Assembly: GCA_050951925.1 (NCBI GenBank)
Contig: JBMNJZ010000001.1
Span: forward strand, 620,001-684,000
Length of the DNA: 64,000 nt
Direction of reading: 5' to 3'
Source: UBA1046 sp012511325
Lineage (GTDB): Bacteria; Bacillota; Clostridia; Saccharofermentanales; DTU023
The position numbers and the translations under genes are program-made. The notes beneath the pieces were generated by a model, which saw nothing but the letters and a program-made list of their open reading frames with translations, did no database searches and was not told the origin of the DNA. Below are positions 1 to 9,582 of the stretch, one piece after another. How positions within the stretch are numbered: the stretch's first letter is position 1; every line of letters begins with the position of its first letter.

Positions 1-1
1 C

Positions 2-1015
2 GGTGTGGTCAAGGCTGTGAGAGATATCAGCTTTGATGTCAGAAAAGGAGAATTGCTCGGCATTGTGGGCGAATCCGGCTGCGGTAAAAGCGTCTCGGTT
101 CAATGTATTCTGCGACTGAATCCTGAACCGCCCGGCTTCTTTGAAGGCGGTGAGATTCTTTACAAAGGCAAAGACATTGTTAAAATGTCTAACCGTGAAT
201 TGCGGAAAATCAGGGGTGTTGAAATCGGCTTTATTTTCCAGGATCCGATGACATCGCTCAATCCCACTATGCGTGTCGGCAAGCAGATTGAAGAAATCTT
301 TGTCGGCCGGAAGGAGGTTTCCCGCGCTGAGGCAAAACAAAAGGCGCTGGAGATTCTGGAGCTGGTGGGGATTAATGAGCCGGAAAGGCGTTATCGCCAA
401 TATCCGCATGAGCTTTCCGGAGGCATGAAACAAAGGGTTATGATCGCCATCGCGCTGGTCGGGCAGCCCGGTATCATTATCGCGGATGAGCCGACAACTT
501 CACTCGATGTCACGATTGAGGCGCAGATTTTGGATATTCTCAAAGAATTGCAGGAGAAGTTCATGACCTCGATCATTTTGATCACGCATGATCTGGGTGT
601 TGTCGCTAAAATGTGCGATCGGGTTCTGGTGATGTATGGCGGCAAAATTGTGGAAGAGGGCCCGGTGAATGCTATCTTTTATGAAACGGCACATCCTTAT
701 ACTTCGGGACTGATCCAGTCCATAGCAACGCTGGATACCAGCCGGGATGAAGAATTGGTGCCGATTGAGGGCACGCCGCCTGATCTTTTCTCGCCTCCTG
801 TGGGCTGTCCTTTCGCCGCGCGCTGTGAATATGCGATGGAAATCTGCGGCATGATGATGCCGGATCGGACACAGGTCACGCCTGAACATTACTCTGCCTG
901 CTGGTTGTTGCACGAATACGCGCCGGACGTGGAGTTGCCTGCCGTGGTCCGAACGACGGAGGCTGAGGAGATAACGCCTTCGCCTGAGCAAGTAGAAACG
1001 GAGGAGAGGGTATGA
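2..1015 (+). CDS. oppD: Oligopeptide ABC transporter ATP-binding protein OppD (5' end cut by window)
   Basis: One of two cytoplasmic ATPases that power an oligopeptide importer. The frame is open to the window edge and the first visible residues (GVVKAVRDISF) correspond to about residue 20 of usual OppD, so the true start lies outside. Visible are Walker A GESGCGKS (about residues 23-30 of the fragment), Q-loop FQDPMTSLNP, signature LSGGMKQR, Walker B IIADEPT and the H-loop. The C-terminal oligopeptide/dipeptide domain has the cysteine pattern CPFAARC...C...C typical of this pair. Its stop overlaps the next start by four bases (ATGA), so it is translationally coupled to oppF. The membrane and binding subunits are presumably upstream. 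Confidence 0.93.
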   Translation, partial: GVVKAVRDISFDVRKGELLGIVGESGCGKSVSVQCILRLNPEPPGFFEGGEILYKGKDIVKMSNRELRKIRGVEIGFIFQDPMTSLNPTMRVGKQIEEIFVGRKEVSRAEAKQKALEILELVGINEPERRYRQYPHELSGGMKQRVMIAIALVGQPGIIIADEPTTSLDVTIEAQILDILKELQEKFMTSIILITHDLGVVAKMCDRVLVMYGGKIVEEGPVNAIFYETAHPYTSGLIQSIATLDTSRDEELVPIEGTPPDLFSPPVGCPFAARCEYAMEICGMMMPDRTQVTPEHYSACWLLHEYAPDVELPAVVRTTEAEEITPSPEQVETEERV

Positions 1016-1980
1016 ACAATCAGACAAGCCGGGAAGTATTGTTAGAAGTAAAGGACCTCTCCCAGTATTTCCGCATTTCGAGAGATAAGGTGCTGAAAGC
1101 GGTTGATCATGTCAATTTTAAGATCCACCGCGGCGAGACGGTCGGCCTGGTCGGTGAATCCGGCTGCGGTAAATCAACAACCGGGCGCACAATCCTAAAG
1201 TTGTATACTCCCAATACTGGCAATGTATATTACCGCGGAAAAGATGTTTTTACTTTTACGGCGGATGAGGATATGCAGTACCGTAAGCAAGCGCAGATGA
1301 TTTTCCAGAATCCTCATTCATCTTTGAATCCCAGGATGACGGTTAAGGATATTGTCGGAGCGGGTATGAAGATCCACAATCTGGCCAAGTCCAAAGAACT
1401 GGATGGGCGGATTGAGGCCCTCCTGCGCAAGGTTGGCTTGAATAAGGATCATATGTCGCGTTTTCCGCATGAGTTCTCCGGCGGACAGAAGCAGCGCATC
1501 GGTATTGCGCGCGCGCTATCTGTGGATCCGGAGTTTATTGTCTGCGATGAGCCGATTTCGGCGCTGGATGTGTCGATCCAGGCTCAGGTTCTGAATATGC
1601 TGAAGAAGTCACAGCAGGATCTGGGACTGACCTATCTGTTCATTGCTCACGATCTAAGTGTTGTGAAGTATATTTCCGATCGGGTGATTGTTATGTACCT
1701 GGGGACGATCGTGGAAGAAGCGGTGTCCGAGGATCTGTATCGGAATCCTCTGCATCCTTATACACAAGTGCTCCTGTCATCGATTCCGATTGCCGATCCG
1801 GAGCAAGTCAGGCGGAAGAAACGCCGGATTGTGAGCGGCGAGGTCGCCAGTCCGATCAATCCGCCCGCTATCTGTCGCTTTGTCAGCCGCTGTCCGCTCG
1901 CGGATCAGGTCTGCCGCGAACAGATGCCGCCTCTAAGGGAAGTGGAGCCGGGACATAATGTAGCCTGCTTCAAAGTCTGA
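1012..1980 (+). CDS. oppF: Oligopeptide ABC transporter ATP-binding protein OppF
   Basis: Second ATPase of the Opp importer, 322 residues, the usual length. Walker A GESGCGKST lies near residue 48, followed by Q-loop FQNPHSSLNP, signature FSGGQKQR, Walker B FIVCDEPISALD and the C-terminal oligopeptide domain with CRFVSRCPLADQVC. The ATG follows GGAGAGG and overlaps the oppD stop. It is the last gene of the operon, since a hairpin with a T-run follows. Dipeptide substrates (Dpp type) cannot be excluded from sequence alone. Confidence 0.93.
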   Translation: MNNQTSREVLLEVKDLSQYFRISRDKVLKAVDHVNFKIHRGETVGLVGESGCGKSTTGRTILKLYTPNTGNVYYRGKDVFTFTADEDMQYRKQAQMIFQNPHSSLNPRMTVKDIVGAGMKIHNLAKSKELDGRIEALLRKVGLNKDHMSRFPHEFSGGQKQRIGIARALSVDPEFIVCDEPISALDVSIQAQVLNMLKKSQQDLGLTYLFIAHDLSVVKYISDRVIVMYLGTIVEEAVSEDLYRNPLHPYTQVLLSSIPIADPEQVRRKKRRIVSGEVASPINPPAICRFVSRCPLADQVCREQMPPLREVEPGHNVACFKV

Positions 1981-2013
1981 ACCTGAACTACATACAGAAG
2001 TTGAACCGCATAG

Positions 2014-2063
2014 GGCCGCCTATTGGCAAAAGATTGAGCCGGATAGGCGGCCGCGGTATTTTT
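2014..2063 (+). terminator. Rho-independent terminator of the opp operon
   Basis: A GC-rich stem (GGCCGCCTAT pairing with ATAGGCGGCC, with an inner TGGC/GCCG pairing) is followed by five T residues, about 35 bases after the oppF stop. Confidence 0.8.
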
Positions 2064-2140
2064 CAGACATCATGTACGTGATACATCACGTAAAAATGCC
2101 CGCGAAACAAGTCTGAAAACCGGCAGCTGAAATCTCTGTA

Positions 2141-2169
2141 TTTACAAGACGAACTGCAAATGTTATACT
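2141..2169 (+). promoter_or_regulatory. Sigma-A type promoter of the str operon
   Basis: TTTACA at 2141-2146, a 17-base spacer, and TATACT at 2164-2169 preceded by TGT (extended -10). It lies about 105 bases before rpsL. A 7-bp inverted repeat (ACGTGAT-AC-ATCACGT, 2076-2091) lies upstream between the opp terminator and this promoter. Confidence 0.7.
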
Positions 2170-2274
2170 GACTTTCCGTTCGCCTGCCAAAGGCAGGTTT
2201 TTGAGTGCGTAAAATTATGAACTGCAATTTGCGCAATCAGTACGGATCGGACAATTAAGAAAGGAGGTACAGGG

Positions 2275-2700
2275 ATGCCTACGTTCAACCAGTTGGTGAA
2301 GCAGGGACGCAAGAAAAGGACTTTTAAGTCCGGATCGCCCGCGCTGCAGGTGGGGCTGAATACGCTGAAGAGGCGCGCCAGCACATATCATTCACCGCAA
2401 AAGCGCGGAGTTTGCACGGTCGTCAAGACCACCACTCCCAAGAAGCCGAATTCGGCGCTGCGCAAAGTAGCCAGAGTTCGCCTGACAAATCAGTTTGAAG
2501 TTTTCGCTTATATACCGGGAATTGGCCACAATCTGCAAGAGCATAGTGTGGTGCTGATCCGCGGCGGTCGCGTTAAGGATCTGCCCGGCGTACGTTATCA
2601 TATCGTGCGCGGGACGCTTGATGCGGCGGGAGTGAATTCGCGTCTGCAGGGCCGTTCCAAATACGGCACCAAAAAACCGAAGGCTGCCAAGACCAGGTAA
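2275..2700 (+). CDS. rpsL: 30S ribosomal protein S12
   Basis: Decoding-site protein of the small subunit. The 141-residue length fits Gram-positive S12. It starts MPTFNQLVKQGRKK, contains the conserved TPKKPNSALRKVARVRL and VLIRGGRVKDLPGVRYH stretches (the sites known for streptomycin-resistance changes, here wild type with K and K), and ends in a basic KKPKAAKTR tail. AAGGAGG sits nine bases before the ATG. First gene of rpsL-rpsG-fusA. Confidence 0.98.
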   Translation: MPTFNQLVKQGRKKRTFKSGSPALQVGLNTLKRRASTYHSPQKRGVCTVVKTTTPKKPNSALRKVARVRLTNQFEVFAYIPGIGHNLQEHSVVLIRGGRVKDLPGVRYHIVRGTLDAAGVNSRLQGRSKYGTKKPKAAKTR

Positions 2701-2841
2701 GCAGTCTGTATTCGGTTGGACTTATGTGTTCGGTACACTCCTTGTCCAAGACAAGCGTTACTCGGCACAACACGGTCCAAATCGTGAGTACCTGTGATTT
2801 CGGGTGAGAGACCCGCATAATCATGAAAGGAGGGAAGACAA

Positions 2842-3312
2842 GTGCCAAGAAAAGGTCACGTGCCTAAAAGAGAGGTACTGCCCGATCCTGTATATCATGA
2901 CGTTCGCGTCAGCAAGCTGGTGAATAATGTCATGTTAGATGGGAAGAAAGGGCTGGCTCAGCGCATTGTCTACGGAGCTTTTGACCAGATTGCCGAAAAA
3001 TCCGGTCACGAAGCAATCGAAGTTTTCAACAAAGCACTGGAAAATGTAATGCCAATGCTGGAAGTCAAAGCGCGTCGTGTTGGCGGCTCTAACTACCAGG
3101 TTCCGATCGAAGTTCGTCCGGAACGCCGTCAAACGCTGGCTTTGCGTTGGATAGTTAATGCTGCGCGCGCACGCAGTGAGCGCACGATGAAAGAGCGTCT
3201 GGCCGCTGAGCTGCTTGATGCTTTTAATCAGCAAGGCGCCGCATTCAGACGTAAAGAAGAGATGCATCGTATGGCAGAAGCCAACCGCGCTTTTGCTCAT
3301 TACAGATGGTAA
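2842..3312 (+). CDS. rpsG: 30S ribosomal protein S7
   Basis: Primary 16S rRNA head-binding protein, 156 residues (normal). It starts at GTG behind AAAGGAGGGAAGACAA and reads MPRKGHVPKREVLPDPVYHD, with the conserved GGSNYQVPIEVRPERR and the C-terminal EEMHRMAEANRAFAHYRW. The 141-base gap after rpsL and 133-base gap before fusA are both rich in GGTC/GACC-like pairings, and could hold the S7 autoregulatory target known in other bacteria; I could not fold them. Confidence 0.98.
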   Translation: MPRKGHVPKREVLPDPVYHDVRVSKLVNNVMLDGKKGLAQRIVYGAFDQIAEKSGHEAIEVFNKALENVMPMLEVKARRVGGSNYQVPIEVRPERRQTLALRWIVNAARARSERTMKERLAAELLDAFNQQGAAFRRKEEMHRMAEANRAFAHYRW

Positions 3313-3445
3313 GAGGCTGAGTCCGGACCGCAACGGCCGGGGCGGCTGCGACAAGATTGCATGATCGTGTCGGCAGGTCGAGCCGGAACCACAACGGTCG
3401 AATTCAAAACAGAGTCTCAGCAAAACAAGAAGGAGTTAACACGCA

Positions 3446-5512
3446 ATGCCAAGAGAATTCTCATTAGAGAATACCCGTAATATCGGCATCATGGCGCATA
3501 TAGACGCTGGCAAGACCACCACTACGGAGCGGATTCTCTACTATACAGGCAGAATCCACCGCCTGGGGGAGACCCATGAGGGAGCTGCCACCATGGACTG
3601 GATGGAGCAGGAGCAGGAACGTGGAATCACAATTACATCCGCTGCCACAACCGCCCAGTGGAAAGGCTGTCGAGTCAACATTATAGATACCCCCGGCCAT
3701 GTGGACTTCACTGTTGAGGTAGAGCGCTCGCTGCGCGTGCTGGATGGTGCGGTTACAGTGCTTTGCGCCAAAGGCGGTGTTGAACCACAGACCGAAACAG
3801 TTTGGCGCCAGGCGGACAATTACCATGTTCCGCGTATGGCTTATATCAATAAGATGGATATGGTTGGCGCAGATTTCCACAATGTTGTCGCCATGATGAA
3901 GGAGCGTCTGGGCACAAATGCCGTGCCGATCCAGTTGCCGATCGGCATTGAGGACAATTTCAGCGGCATCATAGATCTGCTGAATATGAAAGCCGAGATG
4001 TATGCCGATGAGGATCTGGGCGTTACCGTCACTGAAGCGGAAATTCCGGAGGAATATCTGGAAGAGGCCACAAAATGGCGGGCTAAGATGGTCGAGGCTA
4101 TTGCGGAGACCGATGACGACCTGGCCGATAAATTTCTGGCCGAGGAAGAGATCACGGTCGCGGAGCTGAAAGCCGCTCTGCGCAGAGCGACCATCGCCAC
4201 CGAGATTATTCCTGTCACCTGCGGCTCGTCCTATAAAAACAAGGGCGTACAACTGGTGCTGGATGCGATTGTTGACTATATGCCGTCCCCGCTGGATATT
4301 GCGGATGTGGTAGGTACTCATCCCAAGACGGGTGAGGAGGAAACCAGGCCCGCGGATGACAAGGCGCCGTTTTCGGCTTTGGCCTTTAAGATCATGACCG
4401 ATCCTTTTGTCGGCAAGCTGGCTTTTTTCAGGGTCTACAGCGGCTCTTTGAAATCCGGCTCATATGTATTGAATGCTACTAAGGGTAAGAGAGAGCGCGT
4501 TGGTCGGATTCTGCAGATGCATGCCAATCACAGATCCGAACTGGATGAAGTCTATGCCGGAGATATTGCTGCCGCTGTCGGGTTGCGCGATACTTCGACG
4601 GGAGATACGCTTTGCTTTGAGCAGGAGCCGATCATCCTGGAATCCATGGACTTTCCGGAGCCGGTAATCTCGGTAGCTATCGAGCCGAAATCAAAGGCCA
4701 GCCAGGATAAGATGATAGTTGCTCTGGCTAAATTGTCGGAAGAGGATCCGACTTTCAGAACTCACACTGAGGCAGAAACCGGTCAGACACTGATCTCGGG
4801 CATGGGCGAACTCCATCTCGATATCATTGTCGATCGTCTGTTCCGTGAGTTCAAAGTCGAGGCCAATGTCGGAAAACCGCAGGTCGCTTATCGTGAGTCA
4901 ATCACCGGCAGCGGCAAGGGCGAGGGCCGTTTCGTACGCCAAAGCGGCGGTCACGGCCAATATGGCCATTGTGTCATTGAAATCGAACCCAATGAGCCCG
5001 GCGCCGGCTATATATTTGAGAACAAGATCGTCGGCGGCGTCATTCCCAAGGAGTATATCCCTGCCGTGGATGCGGGCATTCAAGATGCCATGAACGGCGG
5101 AGTTATCGCCGGTTATCCTGTCGTTGATGTCAAGGTCAGGCTGCTTGACGGCTCATATCACGAGGTGGACTCATCGGAAATGGCTTTCAAGATCGCAGGT
5201 TCTATGGCATTCAAGGAAGCCTGTCTCAAGGCATCCCCGATCATTCTCGAGCCGGTGATGAAAGTAGATATCACGGTGCCTGACGAGTATCTGGGCGATG
5301 TGCTCGGAGATATCAGCTCACGGCGCGGACAGATCACAGGCATGGTGGCACTGACCAATGCGCAGCGCATTTCCACATTTGTGCCTCTATCCGAGATGTT
5401 CGGCTATGCGACATCGCTTCGGTCACGCACGCAGGGTCGCGGCGTCTTCGTCATGCAAACCAGTCATTTCGAAGAAGTTCCGGCCTCTGTTCGCGAACAA
5501 TTGGCCAGATAA
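3446..5512 (+). CDS. fusA: Elongation factor G
   Basis: Translational GTPase driving tRNA-mRNA translocation and ribosome recycling; 688 residues, full length. G1 is AHIDAGKT (residues 17-24), the switch II motif is DTPGH, and the G4 motif is NKMD in YINKMDMVGAD. The domain IV-V hallmark GGVIPKEYIPAVDAGIQDA is present. AAGGAGTTAACACGCA precedes the ATG. It is cotranscribed with rpsL and rpsG. Confidence 0.98.
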   Translation: MPREFSLENTRNIGIMAHIDAGKTTTTERILYYTGRIHRLGETHEGAATMDWMEQEQERGITITSAATTAQWKGCRVNIIDTPGHVDFTVEVERSLRVLDGAVTVLCAKGGVEPQTETVWRQADNYHVPRMAYINKMDMVGADFHNVVAMMKERLGTNAVPIQLPIGIEDNFSGIIDLLNMKAEMYADEDLGVTVTEAEIPEEYLEEATKWRAKMVEAIAETDDDLADKFLAEEEITVAELKAALRRATIATEIIPVTCGSSYKNKGVQLVLDAIVDYMPSPLDIADVVGTHPKTGEEETRPADDKAPFSALAFKIMTDPFVGKLAFFRVYSGSLKSGSYVLNATKGKRERVGRILQMHANHRSELDEVYAGDIAAAVGLRDTSTGDTLCFEQEPIILESMDFPEPVISVAIEPKSKASQDKMIVALAKLSEEDPTFRTHTEAETGQTLISGMGELHLDIIVDRLFREFKVEANVGKPQVAYRESITGSGKGEGRFVRQSGGHGQYGHCVIEIEPNEPGAGYIFENKIVGGVIPKEYIPAVDAGIQDAMNGGVIAGYPVVDVKVRLLDGSYHEVDSSEMAFKIAGSMAFKEACLKASPIILEPVMKVDITVPDEYLGDVLGDISSRRGQITGMVALTNAQRISTFVPLSEMFGYATSLRSRTQGRGVFVMQTSHFEEVPASVREQLAR

Positions 5513-5555
5513 GGCCGTAAATAGATTCAAAGGCAGCCATAGAACTGCCTAAGCG

Positions 5556-5583
5556 TTGCTAATTAAGAATAATTGTGTAAAAT
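5556..5583 (+). promoter_or_regulatory. Candidate promoter for tuf
   Basis: TTGCTA (5556-5561), a 16-base spacer and TAAAAT (5578-5583) in the 129-base fusA-tuf gap, 58 bases before the tuf ATG. It would let tuf be transcribed in excess over the ribosomal genes. Confidence 0.5.
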
Positions 5584-5641
5584 AGTTAGTGATGCACATT
5601 TATAAATAATACTTAAACCATTGTAGGAGGATTTAATAATA

Positions 5642-6844
5642 ATGGGCAAAGAAAGATTTGAGAGAACGAAACCCCATGTTAACGTTGGAACAATCGGTCA
5701 CGTTGACCATGGTAAAACAACTCTGACAGCTTCTATCACAAAAGTGCTGGCCATGCAGGGCGGAGCTTCTTTTACCGACTATGCTTCTATCGACAAGGCA
5801 CCGGAAGAGAGAGCCCGTGGTATCACAATCACCTCGACTCATGTTGAGTACGAAACCGAAAATCGCCACTATGCTCACGTCGACTGCCCCGGTCACGCTG
5901 ACTATATCAAAAACATGATCACCGGCGCCGCGCAGATGGATGGCGCAATTCTCGTCGTATCCGCAGCTGACGGCCCGATGCCCCAGACCAGAGAGCATAT
6001 CCTTTTGGCTCGCCAGGTCGGCGTCCCGGCCATTGTCGTGTACATGAACAAATGCGACCAGGTTGATGACGAAGAGCTTCTGGAACTGGTAGAGATGGAG
6101 ATTCGCGATCTGCTGAACGAGTACGAATTCCCTGGCGATGATACACCGATCATCCGCGGTTCCGCGCTGTTGGCACTGGAGAGCGACTCTCAAGATGCCA
6201 ACGATCCCGTCTATGCCTCGATCCTTGAGCTCATGGCAGCAGTTGACGACTTTATTCCGACACCGGCCCGTCCAACCGATCTGCCCTTCGCCATGCCGGT
6301 TGAGGATGTTTTCACCATTACCGGACGTGGTACAGTTGCTACTGGCCGTGTCGAGCGCGGTGTAGTCAGAATCGGCGACAACGTCGAGATCGTCGGTCTT
6401 AGTGACGAACCTCACAAGACAGTTGTCACAGGCGTTGAGATGTTCAGGAAGATTCTGGATCAGGCAGAAGCCGGCGACAATATCGGTCTGTTGCTGCGCG
6501 GTGTTCAGCGTTCAGAAATCCAGCGCGGCCAAGTCGTAGCCAAGCCCGGCACCATCCACCCCCACTATAAGTTTGAGGGCCAGGTCTATGTCCTGACCAA
6601 GGACGAGGGCGGACGCCACAAGCCGTTCTTCGACGGTTATCGTCCGCAGTTCTACTTCCGCACCACCGACGTTACCGGCGTCGCCAGGCTGCCCGAGGGC
6701 GTTGAAATGTGCATGCCCGGCGACCACGTCACCATCTCCGTCGAGCTGATTACACCCATCGCCATTGAGCCGGGTCTGAAGTTCGCTATCCGCGAAGGTG
6801 GCCGTACAGTCGGTTCCGGAACCGTCTCCAAGATCCTCGACTGA
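5642..6844 (+). CDS. tuf: Elongation factor Tu
   Basis: Delivers aminoacyl-tRNA to the ribosome as the GTP complex; 400 residues. G1 GHVDHGKT is at residues 19-26, followed by RGITI, DCPGH and NKCD. Domains 2 and 3 are complete, ending in GGRTVGSGTVSKILD. TAGGAGG precedes the start. A perfect palindromic terminator follows about 80 bases downstream. Confidence 0.98.
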   Translation: MGKERFERTKPHVNVGTIGHVDHGKTTLTASITKVLAMQGGASFTDYASIDKAPEERARGITITSTHVEYETENRHYAHVDCPGHADYIKNMITGAAQMDGAILVVSAADGPMPQTREHILLARQVGVPAIVVYMNKCDQVDDEELLELVEMEIRDLLNEYEFPGDDTPIIRGSALLALESDSQDANDPVYASILELMAAVDDFIPTPARPTDLPFAMPVEDVFTITGRGTVATGRVERGVVRIGDNVEIVGLSDEPHKTVVTGVEMFRKILDQAEAGDNIGLLLRGVQRSEIQRGQVVAKPGTIHPHYKFEGQVYVLTKDEGGRHKPFFDGYRPQFYFRTTDVTGVARLPEGVEMCMPGDHVTISVELITPIAIEPGLKFAIREGGRTVGSGTVSKILD

Positions 6845-6924
6845 TCCGGTCGCGGCATCAAATAAGCAGCTGTTTGAACGCAGCCGGCACAGCCCGCTGT
6901 CCGGGCAAACAAGAGATTGTTCAC

Positions 6925-6957
6925 ATAAGGGGCTCATATGAGCCCCTTATTTATCGG
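6925..6957 (+). terminator. Terminator after tuf
   Basis: A 13+13 base perfect palindrome (ATAAGGGGCTCAT and its complement) is followed by TTTAT. It ends the str transcript. Confidence 0.8.
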
Positions 6958-7052
6958 TATTTACTATTCCGGCTTTTTCTAATGGTATAATGTTCTTCCA
7001 AAGAAGCGTAAGCTTCTGATTTGATATTACTTGTTTCCAGCGAGGAGCAATC

Positions 7053-9551
7053 ATGAAAGACAGAAAAGAGAATAAAGACAACGAAAAGCTCGCGGATCGG
7101 GATCCTGAAGTTAAAGACAAATCCGGCGTTGACGAAGGCAGGAAGGCCCGCTCCGGCAACAGGCCGGGGGGCACCGCTAAAATCAGTCAGGTGAAGAAGA
7201 TGAGCTCTCTGCCATTGATTCCTCTGCGGGGGGTTATTATATTCCCCGGAGTGGCTTTATCGCTGGACATTGGCCGGTCAGCATCCGTCGCAGCTTTGAG
7301 GGAAGCGATGAAATCCGGTCAAGAGCTGATTATAGCAATGCAGAAGGATATGTCTAAAGACGAGCCTAAACCGGACGATATTTATCGTATCGCAGTACGG
7401 GGCCGTGTCCGCCAGCTTTTGGAGCTGCCAGACAATATGTTCAAAATCCTGGTCGAAGGCATGGAGAGAGTAAGGATTGTCCGCTATAACAAGCTGGATC
7501 CTTATTTCAAGGTCGCTACCGTCCAATATACGGATCTGCCCGATGCGGCGGAGAATGATAACTGGAAGCAAGCTGCGGCCAGGAGCCTGATCAAGCGTTT
7601 CAGAAGCTATGCCGAACATTCCGGCAAAATCGCGCCGGAACCGCAGGCTGTGCTGGAGGGATCCTCCGATCCGGACCTTATTGTCAATCATCTCTGCCAT
7701 CTGTTGCCGCTGAGCGGCCCGGAGCAGCAGAACCTTTTGGAAAGCACCAGTCTGTCCCAAAGGGTGGAGCTGATGCTCAATTATATCCAACGCGAAAGCG
7801 AGCTAAGCAAGATCGAGCGGCAACTCGACGAAAAGGTCAAAACGAAGATCAACCGCAGCCAGCGCGAGTATTTCCTCAGAGAGCAGATCCGCACTATCCA
7901 GAGCGAGCTGGGCGGGGATGATGAAACCGAAATGCTTGATGACCGCAATGAAATGCTTAAGAAATTAGAGCAGAGTAAAATGCAGGATGACTATAAGGAA
8001 AAAATCCGCAAAGAGATTGACCGCTTTAGCAGAATTCCGCCCAGCTTTCCCGAAGCCACCGTGCAGCGCAACTGGATCGAGCTCTTGCTTGAGCTGCCCT
8101 TCGGGCGTGTTGACGAAGAACATCTGGATCTGAAAGCGGCCAGAAAAATATTGGATCGCGATCACTACGGCATGAAAAAGCTCAAGGAGCGCATCATGGA
8201 GTATCTTGCGGTCAGAAAGCTGCAACTTGACCGGCAGGATCAAGCGGAGATCAGAAGCCCGATTCTGTGTTTCGTCGGGCCGCCGGGAACAGGCAAAACA
8301 TCCATTGCCAAGGCGATTGCCGAGACACTTGGCCGCCGCTATGTGAGCATGTCATTGGGCGGCATCAAAGACGAGGCGGAAATCAGAGGGCATCGCCGCA
8401 CCTATATCGGCGCTATGCCCGGCAGAGTAATCCAGGGCATTCGTCAGGCCGGAACTGACAATCCGCTCTTCTTGCTGGATGAAATCGATAAGCTCGGGAC
8501 TGATTTCAGAGGAGATCCCTCGTCAGCATTGCTGGAGGTTCTGGATCCTGAACAAAATGACAAATTCCGCGATCATTATGTCGAGTTCCCTTATGACCTG
8601 TCTCAAGTGCTGTTTATTACTACGGCCAACAACGGCGACCGCATTCCCGATCCTCTGTACGACCGGATGGAAGTGATCGAGGTCTCAGGCTATACCGAAG
8701 AAGAAAAGATCGAGATCGCCCGCCGCCATCTCCTGCCCAGGCAGTTGGAGCAGCACGGCCTGAGCAAAAAGCAGGTTCATATGACCAGAGGAGCTATCGC
8801 CAAAACAATCAGCTGGTATACCAGAGAAGCGGGAGTCAGGCAGCTCGAACGCGAACTCGCCCATCTGTGCCGCCGGGCCGCGATTGAAATTGCCGAGACC
8901 AATGCCGACTCCATCCGGATCACACCGCAGAAGCTGGAAGAGATGATAGGCACCAGACGGTACACCTATGATGTCATTGACCGCCGCGACCGGGTGGGCA
9001 TGGTTACAGGCCTGGCCTGGACTTATTCGGGCGGCGATACCTTGATGATCGAAGTAAATGTCCTGCCGGGCGAAGGCAATTTGCAGCTGACCGGCCAATT
9101 GGGCGACATCATGAAAGAATCCGCTGCCGCCGCGCTGACCTATGTTCGCAGCCGCAGCGACGAGTTGGGTCTGGAGCCGGAACTGATCAGAAAGTCGGAT
9201 ATCCATATCCATATCCCGGCCGGAGCCATTCCCAAGGACGGTCCTTCCGCGGGAATTACTATCGCCACTGCCCTGGCATCGGCTTTAACCAAGCGGGCTG
9301 TTAAATACGATCTGGCTATGACAGGCGAGATCACCTTGCGCGGCCGGGTACTGTCGATTGGCGGCCTGAAAGAAAAAGCGGTCGCTGCCAAGCGAGCCGG
9401 GATCAAGACGATCCTGATTCCTACAGAAAACAAACGCGATCTGGAAGAAGTTCCGGATACGGTACTGAAGAAAATGAATATCATCCTGGTCGACCATATG
9501 GATCAGGTCCTGGAACAGGCTCTGCTGCCCGCCGACGAGAGCAAAGAATAA
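7053..9551 (+). CDS. lon: ATP-dependent protease La (Lon)
   Basis: Cytoplasmic AAA+ serine protease that degrades misfolded and regulatory proteins; 832 residues. The LON substrate domain starts at about residue 52 (LPLIPLRGVIIFPG), a coiled middle region follows, Walker A GPPGTGKT is at 409-416, and Walker B is FLLDEID. The protease dyad is Ser732 in PKDGPSAG and Lys775 in GGLKEK, the usual 43 residues apart. A roughly 50-residue charged N-terminal extension precedes the LON domain. GAGGAG lies before the ATG. The upstream TGGTATAAT at 6983-6991 is a good extended -10. Confidence 0.97.
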   Translation: MKDRKENKDNEKLADRDPEVKDKSGVDEGRKARSGNRPGGTAKISQVKKMSSLPLIPLRGVIIFPGVALSLDIGRSASVAALREAMKSGQELIIAMQKDMSKDEPKPDDIYRIAVRGRVRQLLELPDNMFKILVEGMERVRIVRYNKLDPYFKVATVQYTDLPDAAENDNWKQAAARSLIKRFRSYAEHSGKIAPEPQAVLEGSSDPDLIVNHLCHLLPLSGPEQQNLLESTSLSQRVELMLNYIQRESELSKIERQLDEKVKTKINRSQREYFLREQIRTIQSELGGDDETEMLDDRNEMLKKLEQSKMQDDYKEKIRKEIDRFSRIPPSFPEATVQRNWIELLLELPFGRVDEEHLDLKAARKILDRDHYGMKKLKERIMEYLAVRKLQLDRQDQAEIRSPILCFVGPPGTGKTSIAKAIAETLGRRYVSMSLGGIKDEAEIRGHRRTYIGAMPGRVIQGIRQAGTDNPLFLLDEIDKLGTDFRGDPSSALLEVLDPEQNDKFRDHYVEFPYDLSQVLFITTANNGDRIPDPLYDRMEVIEVSGYTEEEKIEIARRHLLPRQLEQHGLSKKQVHMTRGAIAKTISWYTREAGVRQLERELAHLCRRAAIEIAETNADSIRITPQKLEEMIGTRRYTYDVIDRRDRVGMVTGLAWTYSGGDTLMIEVNVLPGEGNLQLTGQLGDIMKESAAAALTYVRSRSDELGLEPELIRKSDIHIHIPAGAIPKDGPSAGITIATALASALTKRAVKYDLAMTGEITLRGRVLSIGGLKEKAVAAKRAGIKTILIPTENKRDLEEVPDTVLKKMNIILVDHMDQVLEQALLPADESKE

Positions 9552-9582
9552 GTGCGCCGCCAGCCACGGGAGGCCGGGGGAA